A DNA stretch of 64,000 nucleotides from DASPKX01 sp035627835 (GTDB lineage: Bacteria; Verrucomicrobiota; Verrucomicrobiia; Limisphaerales; SXQI01). Numbering within the stretch: the first letter of the stretch is position 1; every line of letters starts with the position of its first letter. The notes below the pieces were generated by a model. The model did no database searches and had not been told where the DNA came from. It saw only the letters and a list, made by a program, of their open reading frames with translations. Positions 1-8,708 of this stretch are shown here, piece by piece. The DNA lies in assembly GCA_035627835.1 (NCBI GenBank), contig DASPKX010000006.1, positions 26,704 to 90,703 of the forward strand. Reading direction: 5' to 3'. The translations under genes were made by a program, and so were the position numbers.

Positions 1-436
1 CGATGAACAACCCGGCAAGCGCGGCGGGGGCAAAGCAGCCCTTCCACCATGTGTGCATCTGCCGTTGCCAACGCTCCATGGCAAGGGCAACTACCAGGAT
101 GAGCGCGAGCTTCCCCAACTCTGAAGGTTGGAAAAGCATCACCTTAAGATCGAACCAACGCCGAGCGCCGTTTTTAAATGTCCCAATGCCTGGAATCAAC
201 ACGAGGACCAGCAGCACGGCGGCGACCACCCCAACCACAGGCGCCAGGTTGCGAAGCTTCCGGTAATCGAAGCGCGAACACGCGAACGCCCCAATTACGC
301 CGAGAATCGCCCACACAAACTGCATCCGCGCGAAATAAAGGCCCTGGGTTTGCATCCCCGCGCTGTAAAGCATGAGGAATCCGAGGGTCGTGAGCGCGGC
401 CACTGCGGCGATAAGCGTTGTGACAGCCACTCTCAT
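1..436 (-). CDS. ftsW: FtsW, lipid II polymerase/flippase of the divisome (partial)
   Basis: This is the N-terminal 145 codons of an FtsW/RodA/SpoVE (SEDS) polytopic membrane protein; the 3' end lies beyond the left edge. The frame is open from an ATG at 436. Several hydrophobic helices are visible (from about residue 5 and around 65-80). The SEDS signature reads GARRWFDLK followed by FQPSELGKLALIL, which matches the family motif FQPSExxK. SEDS proteins polymerise glycan strands at the septum with a cognate class B PBP, here probably FtsI at 5527-7419. It begins 25 bases after the LysM gene and is the last dcw gene visible. The call is secure; gene end unseen. Confidence 0.93.
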   Translation of the reverse strand, partial: MRVAVTTLIAAVAALTTLGFLMLYSAGMQTQGLYFARMQFVWAILGVIGAFACSRFDYRKLRNLAPVVGVVAAVLLVLVLIPGIGTFKNGARRWFDLKVMLFQPSELGKLALILVVALAMERWQRQMHTWWKGCFAPAALAGLFI

Positions 437-461
437 ACTTGCTTGCGGTGCGGGCGGAGAA

Positions 462-1358
462 CTAGTTTGTGGAAATCGGCGCGTTAAACGTCGGAGCGGT
501 TGGCTCGACCAACGGCGCGGTGGAAGCAGGAGCGGCGGCAGGCGCGCTGCCATTGTTGCCGCCACCGTTGCGAGCTGGAATCTTCAGCTTTTGACCCACG
601 TTCACGCGATCGGTGCGAAGATTATTCGCCTGGCGAATTGCTTTGACAGTAGTTCCGTTGCGTTGGGCGATCTTGGTCAGCGTGTCGCCCGCTTTCACCG
701 TGTAGGAGCTGGTTGCGCCGTTGCCGTTTGATTGCCCGTTCGCGGTGGCAGTCCCTGGGGTTGATCCGGAGCCTGTGCCGGAGATTGCGCTGCCAGGAGA
801 TCCCACGGGAACTTGAATCCGCTGGCCCACCTTCAGCTTGGCTGGGTTGACGCTCGGATTGGCCTTGGCCACTGCTCCAACGGTGGTGTTATGAAGCTTG
901 GCGATCTTGTAATAGGAGTCGCCCTTTTGAACGACATACTCCTTCGACTCAGGTGTGCTCGGCATCTGGTCAATGGTCACTGGAGGCAAGCTGGTGATCG
1001 CGCCAGTCGCTGTTGCGCCTGTATCCACGGCGAGATTCGTGCCCGGGAACGATGTGTCCACAGTGGTGGCGCCCACGGCGTTGCTGCCGATGCCAGTGTC
1101 AGCCACTGGAAGATTCGTTGGGCTGCTGTAGTAGCTGGTGTCCATCGGCGGCATCGTGTAGGCCGCTGAGTTGGTGTTGGTGGCGCCGGCGCCTGTGCCC
1201 GCGTCTTTATTCTCCTTCGAGCAGCCAGGAACGAGGAGGAGGCTGCCGAAGAAAATGAGGTGAACGGCAATGATTGCGACGACCGCGAGCCGAACATTGG
1301 ATCCGCCTTTCGGTCGGAGAAGGGAGCCTTGTGGCATAAGAGGATTGGGCGTGTTCAT
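462..1358 (-). CDS. Membrane-anchored protein with two LysM domains
   Basis: A 298-residue protein with a cytoplasmic basic start, one hydrophobic segment at about 23-43 ending in VPGC (anchor or lipobox-like cleavage site), a Ser/Thr/Gly/Asn-rich linker (50-135), LysM 1 at about 140-183 (YVVQKGDSYYKIAK), a second linker, LysM 2 at about 218-260 (YTVKAGDTLTKIAQ) and a Pro/Ala-rich tail. LysM binds GlcNAc-containing glycans, so a periplasmic peptidoglycan-binding role is expected. It sits between mraY and ftsW, which is not the usual dcw order, and suggests a division or septal role (inference). No catalytic domain is visible. Confidence 0.88.
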   Translation of the reverse strand: MNTPNPLMPQGSLLRPKGGSNVRLAVVAIIAVHLIFFGSLLLVPGCSKENKDAGTGAGATNTNSAAYTMPPMDTSYYSSPTNLPVADTGIGSNAVGATTVDTSFPGTNLAVDTGATATGAITSLPPVTIDQMPSTPESKEYVVQKGDSYYKIAKLHNTTVGAVAKANPSVNPAKLKVGQRIQVPVGSPGSAISGTGSGSTPGTATANGQSNGNGATSSYTVKAGDTLTKIAQRNGTTVKAIRQANNLRTDRVNVGQKLKIPARNGGGNNGSAPAAAPASTAPLVEPTAPTFNAPISTN

Positions 1359-1502
1359 CTGAGGAGCGTGTTTTGAGTTGTGGTTAAAAGAGCAATTGTC
1401 TCTGCAAAATTTTGCGCTGCTTACCTTGTGACTCGCTTGCCGTGACTCAAGGTTAAAAAGCGTGTTTCTAGCATTTTTCCCGGTTGACTTGCTTTTAGGT
1501 TA

Positions 1503-2651
1503 TTACCGCAGTTTCAGACTGCTCAAGGCGATCAGCGCGCATAGCACGCAGAGGATGTAAAAACGGGTCACCACCTGCGACTCGTACCACCCTTTTTTCT
1601 CGAAATGATGGTGAAGCGGAGCCATCAGAAAGATCCGCTCGCCAGCGCCCCGAGTGCGTTTCGTGTATTTGAACCAACCGCGTTGAATCATCACGGATAG
1701 CGCTTCGGCCACGAAAACGCCGCCCGCGATGGGCAGAATGAAAGGTTGATGAATAAGAACAGCGATGATGCCAAGCACCCCGCCAATAGCGAGGGAGCCC
1801 GTGTCCCCCATAAACACCTGGGCTGGGTGGCAGTTGTACCACAGGAAACCAAGGCTTGCGCCAACCAGGGCTGAGCAAAGGATGGTCAGCTCCCCTGCCC
1901 CGGGCACATGCGGCACTTGCAGGTAGCCGGAGATTTCTTTGTTTCCGGCGATGTAAGTGAAAACAACAAAAACGCTTGTGACAATCAGCGTGCATCCAAT
2001 CGCCAGGCCATCCAAACCGTCCGTGAGGTTAACGGCGTTCGAGCTGCCGATAATCGCGAAGGACGAAATGATGATCCCAACCCAGCCGACGCCCGTCAGA
2101 ATTGGATACTTATAAAAAGGCACCATCACTTCGCTGATCAGATGGCGGGTGCTGGGGAGTGAGAGCAGGTAAATCGAAATGAACAACGCGAGCGCCGCCT
2201 GAACCACCAGCTTCACGTTCTCAGCAGCCCCCGCGCTGGTCTGTTTAGTGATCTTCGCGTAGTCGTCGTAAAATCCGAGCCCTGCGAGAACCACCAGCGA
2301 CAACAAGGTGAGAATGATCAGCTCATTCCATTGCGCCCAGAGAATGGCAGATAGATCCACCACGAGCACGATGAGCAGCCCGCCCATGGTGGGCGTTCCT
2401 TTTTTGTTGATGATGCGAGCGGCCATGCCGCCTGCTTCTTCGGCTTTATCCGCGTAGTCCTGGCCAAATTTGAGCCGCTTGAGCCAGGCAATCACCTTTG
2501 GTCCGAAGAACCAGCTCAGGAGCAACGCCGTGATGGCCGCGCCCGCGCTGCGGAAGGTGATGTAGGTGAGCAGGCGCAGGGGGCCGAAAGTGGATTCCCA
2601 CTCCGTTCCCTCTGCTTGCGCTTGCAAGTACTGGCTCAAGTAAAAGAGCAT
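1503..2651 (-). CDS. mraY: Phospho-N-acetylmuramoyl-pentapeptide-transferase
   Basis: MraY transfers phospho-MurNAc-pentapeptide from UDP to undecaprenyl phosphate, giving lipid I on the cytoplasmic face of the inner membrane. The 382-residue polytopic protein has the family motifs: KKGTPTMGG near residue 85, DDYAK(I) near 130, NAVNLTDGLDGLA near 205, GNKEI and the MAPLHHHFE(K)KGW loop near 345. Length and motif order are typical. It starts 5 bases after murF and is followed by a 144-base gap before the LysM gene, the largest gap inside the cluster. Identity is secure. Confidence 0.97.
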   Translation of the reverse strand: MLFYLSQYLQAQAEGTEWESTFGPLRLLTYITFRSAGAAITALLLSWFFGPKVIAWLKRLKFGQDYADKAEEAGGMAARIINKKGTPTMGGLLIVLVVDLSAILWAQWNELIILTLLSLVVLAGLGFYDDYAKITKQTSAGAAENVKLVVQAALALFISIYLLSLPSTRHLISEVMVPFYKYPILTGVGWVGIIISSFAIIGSSNAVNLTDGLDGLAIGCTLIVTSVFVVFTYIAGNKEISGYLQVPHVPGAGELTILCSALVGASLGFLWYNCHPAQVFMGDTGSLAIGGVLGIIAVLIHQPFILPIAGGVFVAEALSVMIQRGWFKYTKRTRGAGERIFLMAPLHHHFEKKGWYESQVVTRFYILCVLCALIALSSLKLR

Positions 2652-2656
2652 CTGAA

Positions 2657-4072
2657 TTATTTCCCGCTCAAAGTTTCGACCAGCCGCTCCAGGCGGGCTG
2701 AACGCGAGGCTTTGACCAAAATCGTGTCACCTGTCCGCAGCGATTGCCTAAAAACTGGCGCGACATCTTCAACCGTGCGAAAGGCCTGGACCTGCTGCAA
2801 ACCGCTGGCCCGCGCGGCTTCAGCAACAACGCCGCTCCATCGGCCCACCGCGATCAGGAGGTCCACGCCTGCATTAGCAACACGCTTGCCGATTTCGAGA
2901 TGAGAATCAGCGGCAGCCGAGCCCAGCTCTCCCATATCCCCCAGGACGGCGACTCGGCGGCCCGAGGCGGGGTATTGAGCCAACGTCTCCACAGCCGCAG
3001 CCATCGAGTCAGCGTTGGCGTTATAGGCGTCATTCAAGATGAGAAACTCGGGGGTTTGAACGACCTGAAGTCGCATTTTGGCCCCTTGCGCTTGCGAGAG
3101 GCCTTCCCTCGCCTGCTCCGGCGTGAGCCCCAGGCTTGCAGCGATCGCGAGGGCGAAGAGCGCGTTCACGGCCATATGCGCGCCCAACAAATTGACGGTG
3201 TATCGCCCATTAAACCTGGAAGTCGGGGAATGAACCTGGAACTCCGTTCCTGACGCAGTGATGCTCACATCCGAGCAACGCCAGTCGTTCTGCTCCCCTG
3301 CCCCGCATCGGATGACTTCGCACCGGGCTCGCCGGATGATGCTCTCGAGTTCCGGGCTGTCGCCGTTGATGAACAACTTGCCGGATGCCGGAATGACTTC
3401 GGCCAAAGCGCCTTCTTCCTGAGCGACACCTTTCAAGTCATGGAAAAACTCGAGATGCTCGCGGCCAATGCTGGTGATGACTCCAATCTGCGGCTGGGCC
3501 ATGCGCGCCAAAGGCTCGAGTTCGCCTGGGTGATTTGTCCCAATCTCCACAACAGCAGCCTGGTGCGATGCATCCAGCCCGAGGAGCGTCAGCGGGACGC
3601 CGATGTCGTTATTGAAGCTCGCTTGGCTGGCGTGAATTTTAAGAGCGGACCGCAGCGTTCCGGCGATGAGTTCCTTGCTGGTGGTTTTCCCATTGGAACC
3701 CGCCACAGCAATGACGGTCGTCGGCAGTGTCGCCCGGTAACGAGCGGCGATTTTGCCAAGCGCAGAGCGGCAATCCTCAACGATAATGGCGGATTGTTGA
3801 AAATCGGAAGGAAGGCGCTGCCGCTCAACCAAGAAAGCGACAGCGCCCTTCGAGTAGGCCTCGTTCAGGAAATTGTGTCCGTCAAAATTCTCGCCGCGAA
3901 GGGCCACGAAGAGATCGCCAGGCTGGAGGGCGCGCGTATCCGAGCAGATTCGCTGCACGAGCAGCCCGGGAGTTGGCCGCGCCAACTCTCCGCCACAGCT
4001 CGCGGCGAGGAACTCAATAGACAAAGGTTCCATCAGCTCTTTCGGGTTGTTAATGCGGCGCCCACGATTCAT
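2657..4072 (-). CDS. murF: UDP-MurNAc-tripeptide--D-Ala-D-Ala ligase
   Basis: MurF adds D-Ala-D-Ala to the UDP-MurNAc tripeptide with ATP. The ATP loop is intact (VAGSNGKTTSKEL, about residues 123-135), and EIGTNHPGE and NDAYNANADSM, both typical of MurF, are present. The ATG at 4072 overlaps the preceding stop by one base (TAATG); an ATG 13 codons later (4033) gives the more typical N-terminus MEPLSIEFLA and may be the true start. Its intact active site contrasts sharply with that of the neighbouring murE homologue. Confidence 0.96.
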   Translation of the reverse strand: MNRGRRINNPKELMEPLSIEFLAASCGGELARPTPGLLVQRICSDTRALQPGDLFVALRGENFDGHNFLNEAYSKGAVAFLVERQRLPSDFQQSAIIVEDCRSALGKIAARYRATLPTTVIAVAGSNGKTTSKELIAGTLRSALKIHASQASFNNDIGVPLTLLGLDASHQAAVVEIGTNHPGELEPLARMAQPQIGVITSIGREHLEFFHDLKGVAQEEGALAEVIPASGKLFINGDSPELESIIRRARCEVIRCGAGEQNDWRCSDVSITASGTEFQVHSPTSRFNGRYTVNLLGAHMAVNALFALAIAASLGLTPEQAREGLSQAQGAKMRLQVVQTPEFLILNDAYNANADSMAAAVETLAQYPASGRRVAVLGDMGELGSAAADSHLEIGKRVANAGVDLLIAVGRWSGVVAEAARASGLQQVQAFRTVEDVAPVFRQSLRTGDTILVKASRSARLERLVETLSGK

Positions 4073-5520
4073 TACCTCACAAATTGCGGGGTTGTTTCGC
4101 GACGTGTTCCCCCCGGATCCAGACCTGAAACCAGCTGGCGATACTGCAGGATGCGCCGCGCAACTTCCGCATCGTCAAAAGGCGCAATCACACCGTTGCG
4201 GTTATCCGTGGTGGCTTCACCCTTGCCTGTGATGAGGATGAGATCGCCGCGTTGAGCCATGCCAATCGCCACCTCGATCGCGCGGGCTCGGTCAACTTCG
4301 ATGAGAACCTGCCCAGCTTTAACCGCTTGGACTCCACGCGCGACCTGGTGCGCGATTATTTCGGGTGATTCGTTCCCGGGGTTGTTGGAAGTGACAATGG
4401 CGACGTCCGCGGGTGCAAGCGCTTCTCCGAGCGCCTGTCGTTGGGCAGCCGAATCGCTCGCTGAGGCGCCGCCGACGACGATTAAACGTTGGTGCGCAAA
4501 CGGCCGGACGGCATTTAATAAGCGGCCGATGGCAGCGGCATTCGCTGCGCCATCCACATAAACTTCGAAGCCATCCCCTTCAGCGACTCGTTGCAGACGA
4601 CCCGGGATTGCGGTGATCGACCGCGCGTAACAGCAAACCGCCTCAAGCTCAGCCCTATCAAGTTCTATGGCTGCAATCGCCGCCAGGAACTGAATCACCC
4701 GCTGGTAGCCGAGTGACTCCACAGCGCAATGAGCAGCTTTGTCATCAATCGCGAGCTGGAACACAGCGCCTTGCCGGGAGCAATGCAGGCGCTCAGCGCG
4801 AACTTCACCTGCGCCAATGCCGTAATGCCGGCAACCATGATCCGCATACGCCCCCACGGGCGCGATAAGCTGTGTCTTGCATCCACGGGGTTGCTGCACG
4901 GAAGCGCTTTGGGCATTTCCGCACAGAATCAGCTTTGCGAGCCCGAGGCCGAGAGCATGAGCTTCAGCTAACGGATCATCGCCAAGTTCAATCACGCAGA
5001 CCTGGCAATCCATGCGAGCCATCTGCGCAAGGAGGCGCTGGGTTTCCAAGGCATCGCGCGGAATGGGAGGGGCTGGAAAAAAGCGTTCACCGACTTCATG
5101 CCGGGTCGGAGTGATGAGGCCGGCCTTCCGCTTTAGGGTGCAGAGGAGCCGCTTCAGGATCAGGGCAGTCTCAGTCGCGCCTTGGCCAGTAACGCCGATG
5201 ATTTCGAGCTTGGTTGAAGGATCGCTGTACCAACTCGAGGCGGCCCGCGCAAATGCCGCCTTCGCGTCACGCACATGGATCGCGGCTGCCCGCGGAGCGC
5301 CTTTGCCCAGCTGTGACTTTTCAGTGACTACAGCCACTGCGCCGCGATCAACGGCCGCGTGGATGGATCGATTGTAATCGCGGTCTGACTCAGGCAGCGC
5401 AACGTAAAGCATCCCCGGTGTAACGACGCGTGAGTCCGTGGTGATCCCCCGCACTTCGCGGGAAATCGGCCCCTCGACTCGCACCGGTCCGAGCCGTTCA
5501 ACAAGATCTTTGAGGCGCAT
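4072..5520 (-). CDS. MurE homologue with degraded ATP-binding and catalytic motifs
   Basis: It occupies the murE position between ftsI and murF and has the three-domain Mur-ligase layout over 482 residues. The N-terminal domain is recognisable (RGITTDSRVVTPGMLYVALP, 24-43). Retained C-terminal marks are IPGRLQ (305-310), DRARAI (410-415) and a TGKG (431-434). Key residues are missing: the P-loop GTNGKTT reads GQGATET (112-118) with no lysine; TTP reads PIP (152-154); the EVSSH and TNLxxDHLD motifs are absent; VDYAHTPD reads VDGAANAA (322-329); the amino-acid-selecting DNPR loop reads NNPGNESP (379-386). No frameshift or stop is seen, so the reading frame is maintained. It may be a pseudoenzyme with a structural or regulatory role; activity as a ligase looks unlikely from sequence alone. 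Confidence 0.85.
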   Translation of the reverse strand: MRLKDLVERLGPVRVEGPISREVRGITTDSRVVTPGMLYVALPESDRDYNRSIHAAVDRGAVAVVTEKSQLGKGAPRAAAIHVRDAKAAFARAASSWYSDPSTKLEIIGVTGQGATETALILKRLLCTLKRKAGLITPTRHEVGERFFPAPPIPRDALETQRLLAQMARMDCQVCVIELGDDPLAEAHALGLGLAKLILCGNAQSASVQQPRGCKTQLIAPVGAYADHGCRHYGIGAGEVRAERLHCSRQGAVFQLAIDDKAAHCAVESLGYQRVIQFLAAIAAIELDRAELEAVCCYARSITAIPGRLQRVAEGDGFEVYVDGAANAAAIGRLLNAVRPFAHQRLIVVGGASASDSAAQRQALGEALAPADVAIVTSNNPGNESPEIIAHQVARGVQAVKAGQVLIEVDRARAIEVAIGMAQRGDLILITGKGEATTDNRNGVIAPFDDAEVARRILQYRQLVSGLDPGGTRRETTPQFVR

Positions 5521-5526
5521 AGCTCG

Positions 5527-7419
5527 TCATGGGTTAGGCTCGCGGGATTTTTTGTGTGGTAGATGCGCGGCGACTTTCGGCGGTTCCGGGGCGATGTCCG
5601 CCGGAATAGCCAAGTAGTTTGCGGCGCGCTCCGCGATGCGATGAAAAACAGGTGCGGCAACGGTGCTGCCGTAGTAGCCGTTCCTCGGATGATCGAACGA
5701 AACAGCGATGAGCAGCTGGGGATTGTCCGCCGGGAAAAAACCGATGAATGAAGAATAGTATGCCCCGCTGATATAGCCGCCCGCGCCAGCCTTTTGAGCC
5801 GTGCCGGTTTTGCCCGCGACGGTGTGATGCTTCAGCGCAGCCTTTGGGCCTGTGCCATTTGTGGTGACCACGGATTTGAGGGCTTCGACCGTTTGGCGGG
5901 CGGCAGCTTCCTGGATAACGCGCCGCACGACGCGCGGCTGGTGCTTGACTACGACCTTCCCAGAATCATCTTCAAGACGGTCGATGATCATCGGCTGCAT
6001 GAGCAGGCCGCCATTGGCCATTGCAGCCATCGCCATGGCCATTTGGATCGGCGTCACCGCAATCTCATGGCCCATCGGAAGGCGGGTGATCGAAATTTTG
6101 CTCCACTTCGGCAGCTCATGCACGATGCCGCGAACTTCACCTGGCAACGAGATGCCCGAACGCTGTCCGAAACCAAAGGCTTTGATGTAATCCAAAACTT
6201 TCTGCTCGCGTAACAGCAGCGCGATTTTGGCCGAGCCGATGTTTGAGGATTTGCCAATGACGTCACGGACACTCAGAAGACCGTAGTGGTGATCATCCTT
6301 CAACGAGCGGCCGCCCCACTGCCACAATCCATTCTCGCAATCAAATTGATCGGTCAGCTTGATCAACCCTTCGTTCAGGCCAGCGGAAACGACCACGATC
6401 TTGAACGTGGATCCAGGCTCCGCGACGTCGCTGATAATGCGATTGCGGCGCGCGGAAAGAGTGGCCTTGCCGGGGTCGTTCAGGTCGAAATTCGGATAAC
6501 TTGCCAACCCAAGGATCTCCCCTGTGCTCGGGCGCAGAGCGACAACCATCGCACCTTCTGGCGTGTGCTTTTGCAGGGCTTCTGCCATTTCCGTCTCGAT
6601 GATGTGCTGAATGCCCGCGTCCAATGTCAGGACGACGTTAAGCCCCGCCTTAGCGGCCACATCCTGCTCACGGAAGGCCACCATTTCCCTGCGCTTGGCG
6701 TCGGTGAGTGTCTGGCGAAAGCCTTGGACGCCAGTCAGCGCCGTGTTCATCGTGAACTCAACGCCATCCACTCCTTTGGTCACGATCGCGCGGCTCCCGT
6801 TGGTGATCACCTCGTTAACACCGACGAACCCGATCACGTGCGCAGCCAGGCTTTGGTTGGGGTAAACTCGCAGTTGGTCCGGCTCCGTGAACAATGCTTT
6901 AGTCCGGAGCCGCGCCCATTCCACCTTCTCGCGCTTAGTTAAGGGTCGGCTCTCTGGATGCGGCAACTCAGCCATTGCTTTCTGCAAGTCGCGCCAGCGT
7001 TCCTCATCCACCTTGCGCTCCAGCACCACATATTTATCCACGTTCGTCTTCCCCTGGGCATCGACCCAGGTCCGGGGCGTGAGTTTCTGCGCAAGCTCCG
7101 GCAGCGGCATCCGAATCAAGGGAGCTATCGTGCGCGCGACCAAGTCGGCGTGCGGCCCGATCAGGCTTGGATCGGCGCAGACGGTTTTCACTTCCTTGCT
7201 CGTCGCGAGGAGGTTGCCGCGAATATCCCGGATATCACCCCGGCGCGGCTCGCGCACGAAGGTGCGCTGCGTGTTGTCCATGGCCAGGCCAAGCATCTCC
7301 TCGTGCTGCACGACCTGGAGCTGGACCAGCCGCGCGGCGAGCGCGCCAAAGCAGGTCAGCAGGCCCAGGCAGAGCCAAAACAGACGGCGATGTTGTTGAT
7401 ACGAGGCCATGCAAATCAT
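5527..7419 (-). CDS. ftsI: Peptidoglycan transpeptidase FtsI (class B PBP)
   Basis: Septal D,D-transpeptidase, anchored in the inner membrane with a periplasmic catalytic domain. A hydrophobic segment lies at about 12-30. The class B pedestal begins near RGDIRDIRGNLLA (60-72). The three penicillin-binding motifs are intact: STFK (337-340), SSN (391-393) and KTGT (537-540). At 630 residues it is of normal length. The start overlaps the ftsL-like stop in an ATGA; a second ATG three codons later is possible. No C-terminal PASTA domain is visible, so it is FtsI-like rather than SpoVD-like. Confidence 0.95.
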   Translation of the reverse strand: MICMASYQQHRRLFWLCLGLLTCFGALAARLVQLQVVQHEEMLGLAMDNTQRTFVREPRRGDIRDIRGNLLATSKEVKTVCADPSLIGPHADLVARTIAPLIRMPLPELAQKLTPRTWVDAQGKTNVDKYVVLERKVDEERWRDLQKAMAELPHPESRPLTKREKVEWARLRTKALFTEPDQLRVYPNQSLAAHVIGFVGVNEVITNGSRAIVTKGVDGVEFTMNTALTGVQGFRQTLTDAKRREMVAFREQDVAAKAGLNVVLTLDAGIQHIIETEMAEALQKHTPEGAMVVALRPSTGEILGLASYPNFDLNDPGKATLSARRNRIISDVAEPGSTFKIVVVSAGLNEGLIKLTDQFDCENGLWQWGGRSLKDDHHYGLLSVRDVIGKSSNIGSAKIALLLREQKVLDYIKAFGFGQRSGISLPGEVRGIVHELPKWSKISITRLPMGHEIAVTPIQMAMAMAAMANGGLLMQPMIIDRLEDDSGKVVVKHQPRVVRRVIQEAAARQTVEALKSVVTTNGTGPKAALKHHTVAGKTGTAQKAGAGGYISGAYYSSFIGFFPADNPQLLIAVSFDHPRNGYYGSTVAAPVFHRIAERAANYLAIPADIAPEPPKVAAHLPHKKSREPNP

Positions 7420-7775
7420 CGAGCAGGTTGTCCGGTGAAGGCGGTCCGGACAACCTGGCTCGGTTCCTCCCCACTCGGGGGCTCCACCATCCGGACGATC
7501 TGGTCCGGTTGGGGTAAAACCAATTCGAGGCCCATGCGCTTGATGCGGGCTTCGATCTCACGCGGCGAGCTGATCATCGCCAGCTCGCGAACTTTTGCGG
7601 CATTTTGGCGGCGCAGTTCATCGAGGCGAATTTCCTTCTCCTTGATGCGCGCGCCCAACTTCGAAATCTGCTGCTGCTGCCAAAGCAGGGACAAACCGAC
7701 CAGCCCCGCGACGAGGCAAAGCCAAAAAGGCCAACGTGCCACCAACGGCAATTTGTTGCGGCTGCGCTTGCTCAT
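7416..7775 (-). CDS. ftsL: FtsL/DivIC-like septum protein
   Basis: A 119-residue bitopic protein: a basic start, one transmembrane helix at about 15-32 (WPFWLCLVAGLVGLSLLW), then a coiled coil rich in Gln, Lys, Glu and Arg (33-65) and a short periplasmic tail. FtsL proteins are very divergent and are recognised mainly by this architecture and by position between rsmH and ftsI, both of which hold here. It overlaps both neighbours by 4 bases, so translation is probably coupled. Expected role: part of the FtsQLB scaffold that activates FtsWI. Confidence 0.82.
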   Translation of the reverse strand: MSKRSRNKLPLVARWPFWLCLVAGLVGLSLLWQQQQISKLGARIKEKEIRLDELRRQNAAKVRELAMISSPREIEARIKRMGLELVLPQPDQIVRMVEPPSGEEPSQVVRTAFTGQPAR

Positions 7776-8707
7776 GCGAGTTTCTCCATCACCCGAAGCT
7801 GCGCGCTTCGGGCGCGTGGATTGCGGGTTTGCTCTTCATCGCTCGGCAAAATGGCTTTGCGGCGAACCCAACGCAGAAGCGGCTGCCGGGGGGTGCGGAA
7901 TTCAGGGCGATCGACCTCCCCTTGCACTACATAATCCTTCTCCAACGCGCGGCCGAATTCCTTCACCACCCGGTCTTCAAGGGAATGAAATGTAATCACC
8001 GCAAGGCGCGCCCCAGGGCGAAGAACCTTCCAGGCTGCGTTCAGCCCCGCCTTTAACGCCCCGATCTCATCGTTCACCGCGATGCGCAATGCTTGAAAAA
8101 CCTTTGTTGCTGGGTGCGTCTTCCGGCCCCGGCGAGGCTCTTCACGCTCAATCAGGTCAGCCAGTTGGCTGGTGGTGCGAAAGGGAGTGACCCGGCGCGC
8201 CGCATCGATTGCCCGCGCGAACTTGCGGGAGTGCTTCTCATCGCCGAATTCCCAGAAGATTCGCGCCAATTCATCAGGCGCCGTGGTGTTGAGCAGGTCG
8301 GCCGCTGTTCGTTTGGCCCGCCTATCCATTCTCATGTCTAGTGGACCATCCTGCATGAAGCTGAAGCCACGCTCAGCGCGATCCAGTTGATGGGAGCTGA
8401 CACCAAGGTCGAGAAGCACCCCGTCACACCGATCCGACCCCAGCCATTTGTCCATCTCCCGGAAGTTCATCCGGCGAAGCTCGAAACGGCCGGGGTAGCC
8501 ACTCAAACGTTCGGACGCTGCCTGCAAGGCATCCTCATCCTGATCACACCCATAAAGGAACCCATCCGGAGCGCTTGCCCGCAGGATAGCTTCGGAATGC
8601 CCTCCCCCACCAACCGTGCCATCCGCATACACTTTCCCCGCGCGAGGCTGCAGCGCCTCCAGCACTTCAGGAAGCATCACAGGCAGGTGATGGAAGGATG
8701 CGGACAT
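7772..8707 (-). CDS. rsmH: 16S rRNA m4C1402 methyltransferase
   Basis: RsmH (MraW) methylates N4 of C1402 in 16S rRNA using SAM. Motifs are typical: HLPVMLPEVLEAL at the start, DGTVGGGGHSEAIL (SAM loop), LLDLGVSSHQLDRAERGFSF, and the C-terminal TFHSLEDRVVKEFG. I chose the ATG at 8707, one base after the preceding stop; a TTG at 8719 gives four more residues and has a better-placed GGGAG upstream, so the start is uncertain. About 311 residues. Confidence 0.96.
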   Translation of the reverse strand: MSASFHHLPVMLPEVLEALQPRAGKVYADGTVGGGGHSEAILRASAPDGFLYGCDQDEDALQAASERLSGYPGRFELRRMNFREMDKWLGSDRCDGVLLDLGVSSHQLDRAERGFSFMQDGPLDMRMDRRAKRTAADLLNTTAPDELARIFWEFGDEKHSRKFARAIDAARRVTPFRTTSQLADLIEREEPRRGRKTHPATKVFQALRIAVNDEIGALKAGLNAAWKVLRPGARLAVITFHSLEDRVVKEFGRALEKDYVVQGEVDRPEFRTPRQPLLRWVRRKAILPSDEEQTRNPRARSAQLRVMEKLA

Positions 8708-8708
8708 T

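Noticed and set aside
3..487. Plus-strand frames at the left edge
   Set aside because: They are shadows of ftsW, whose motifs are on the minus strand.
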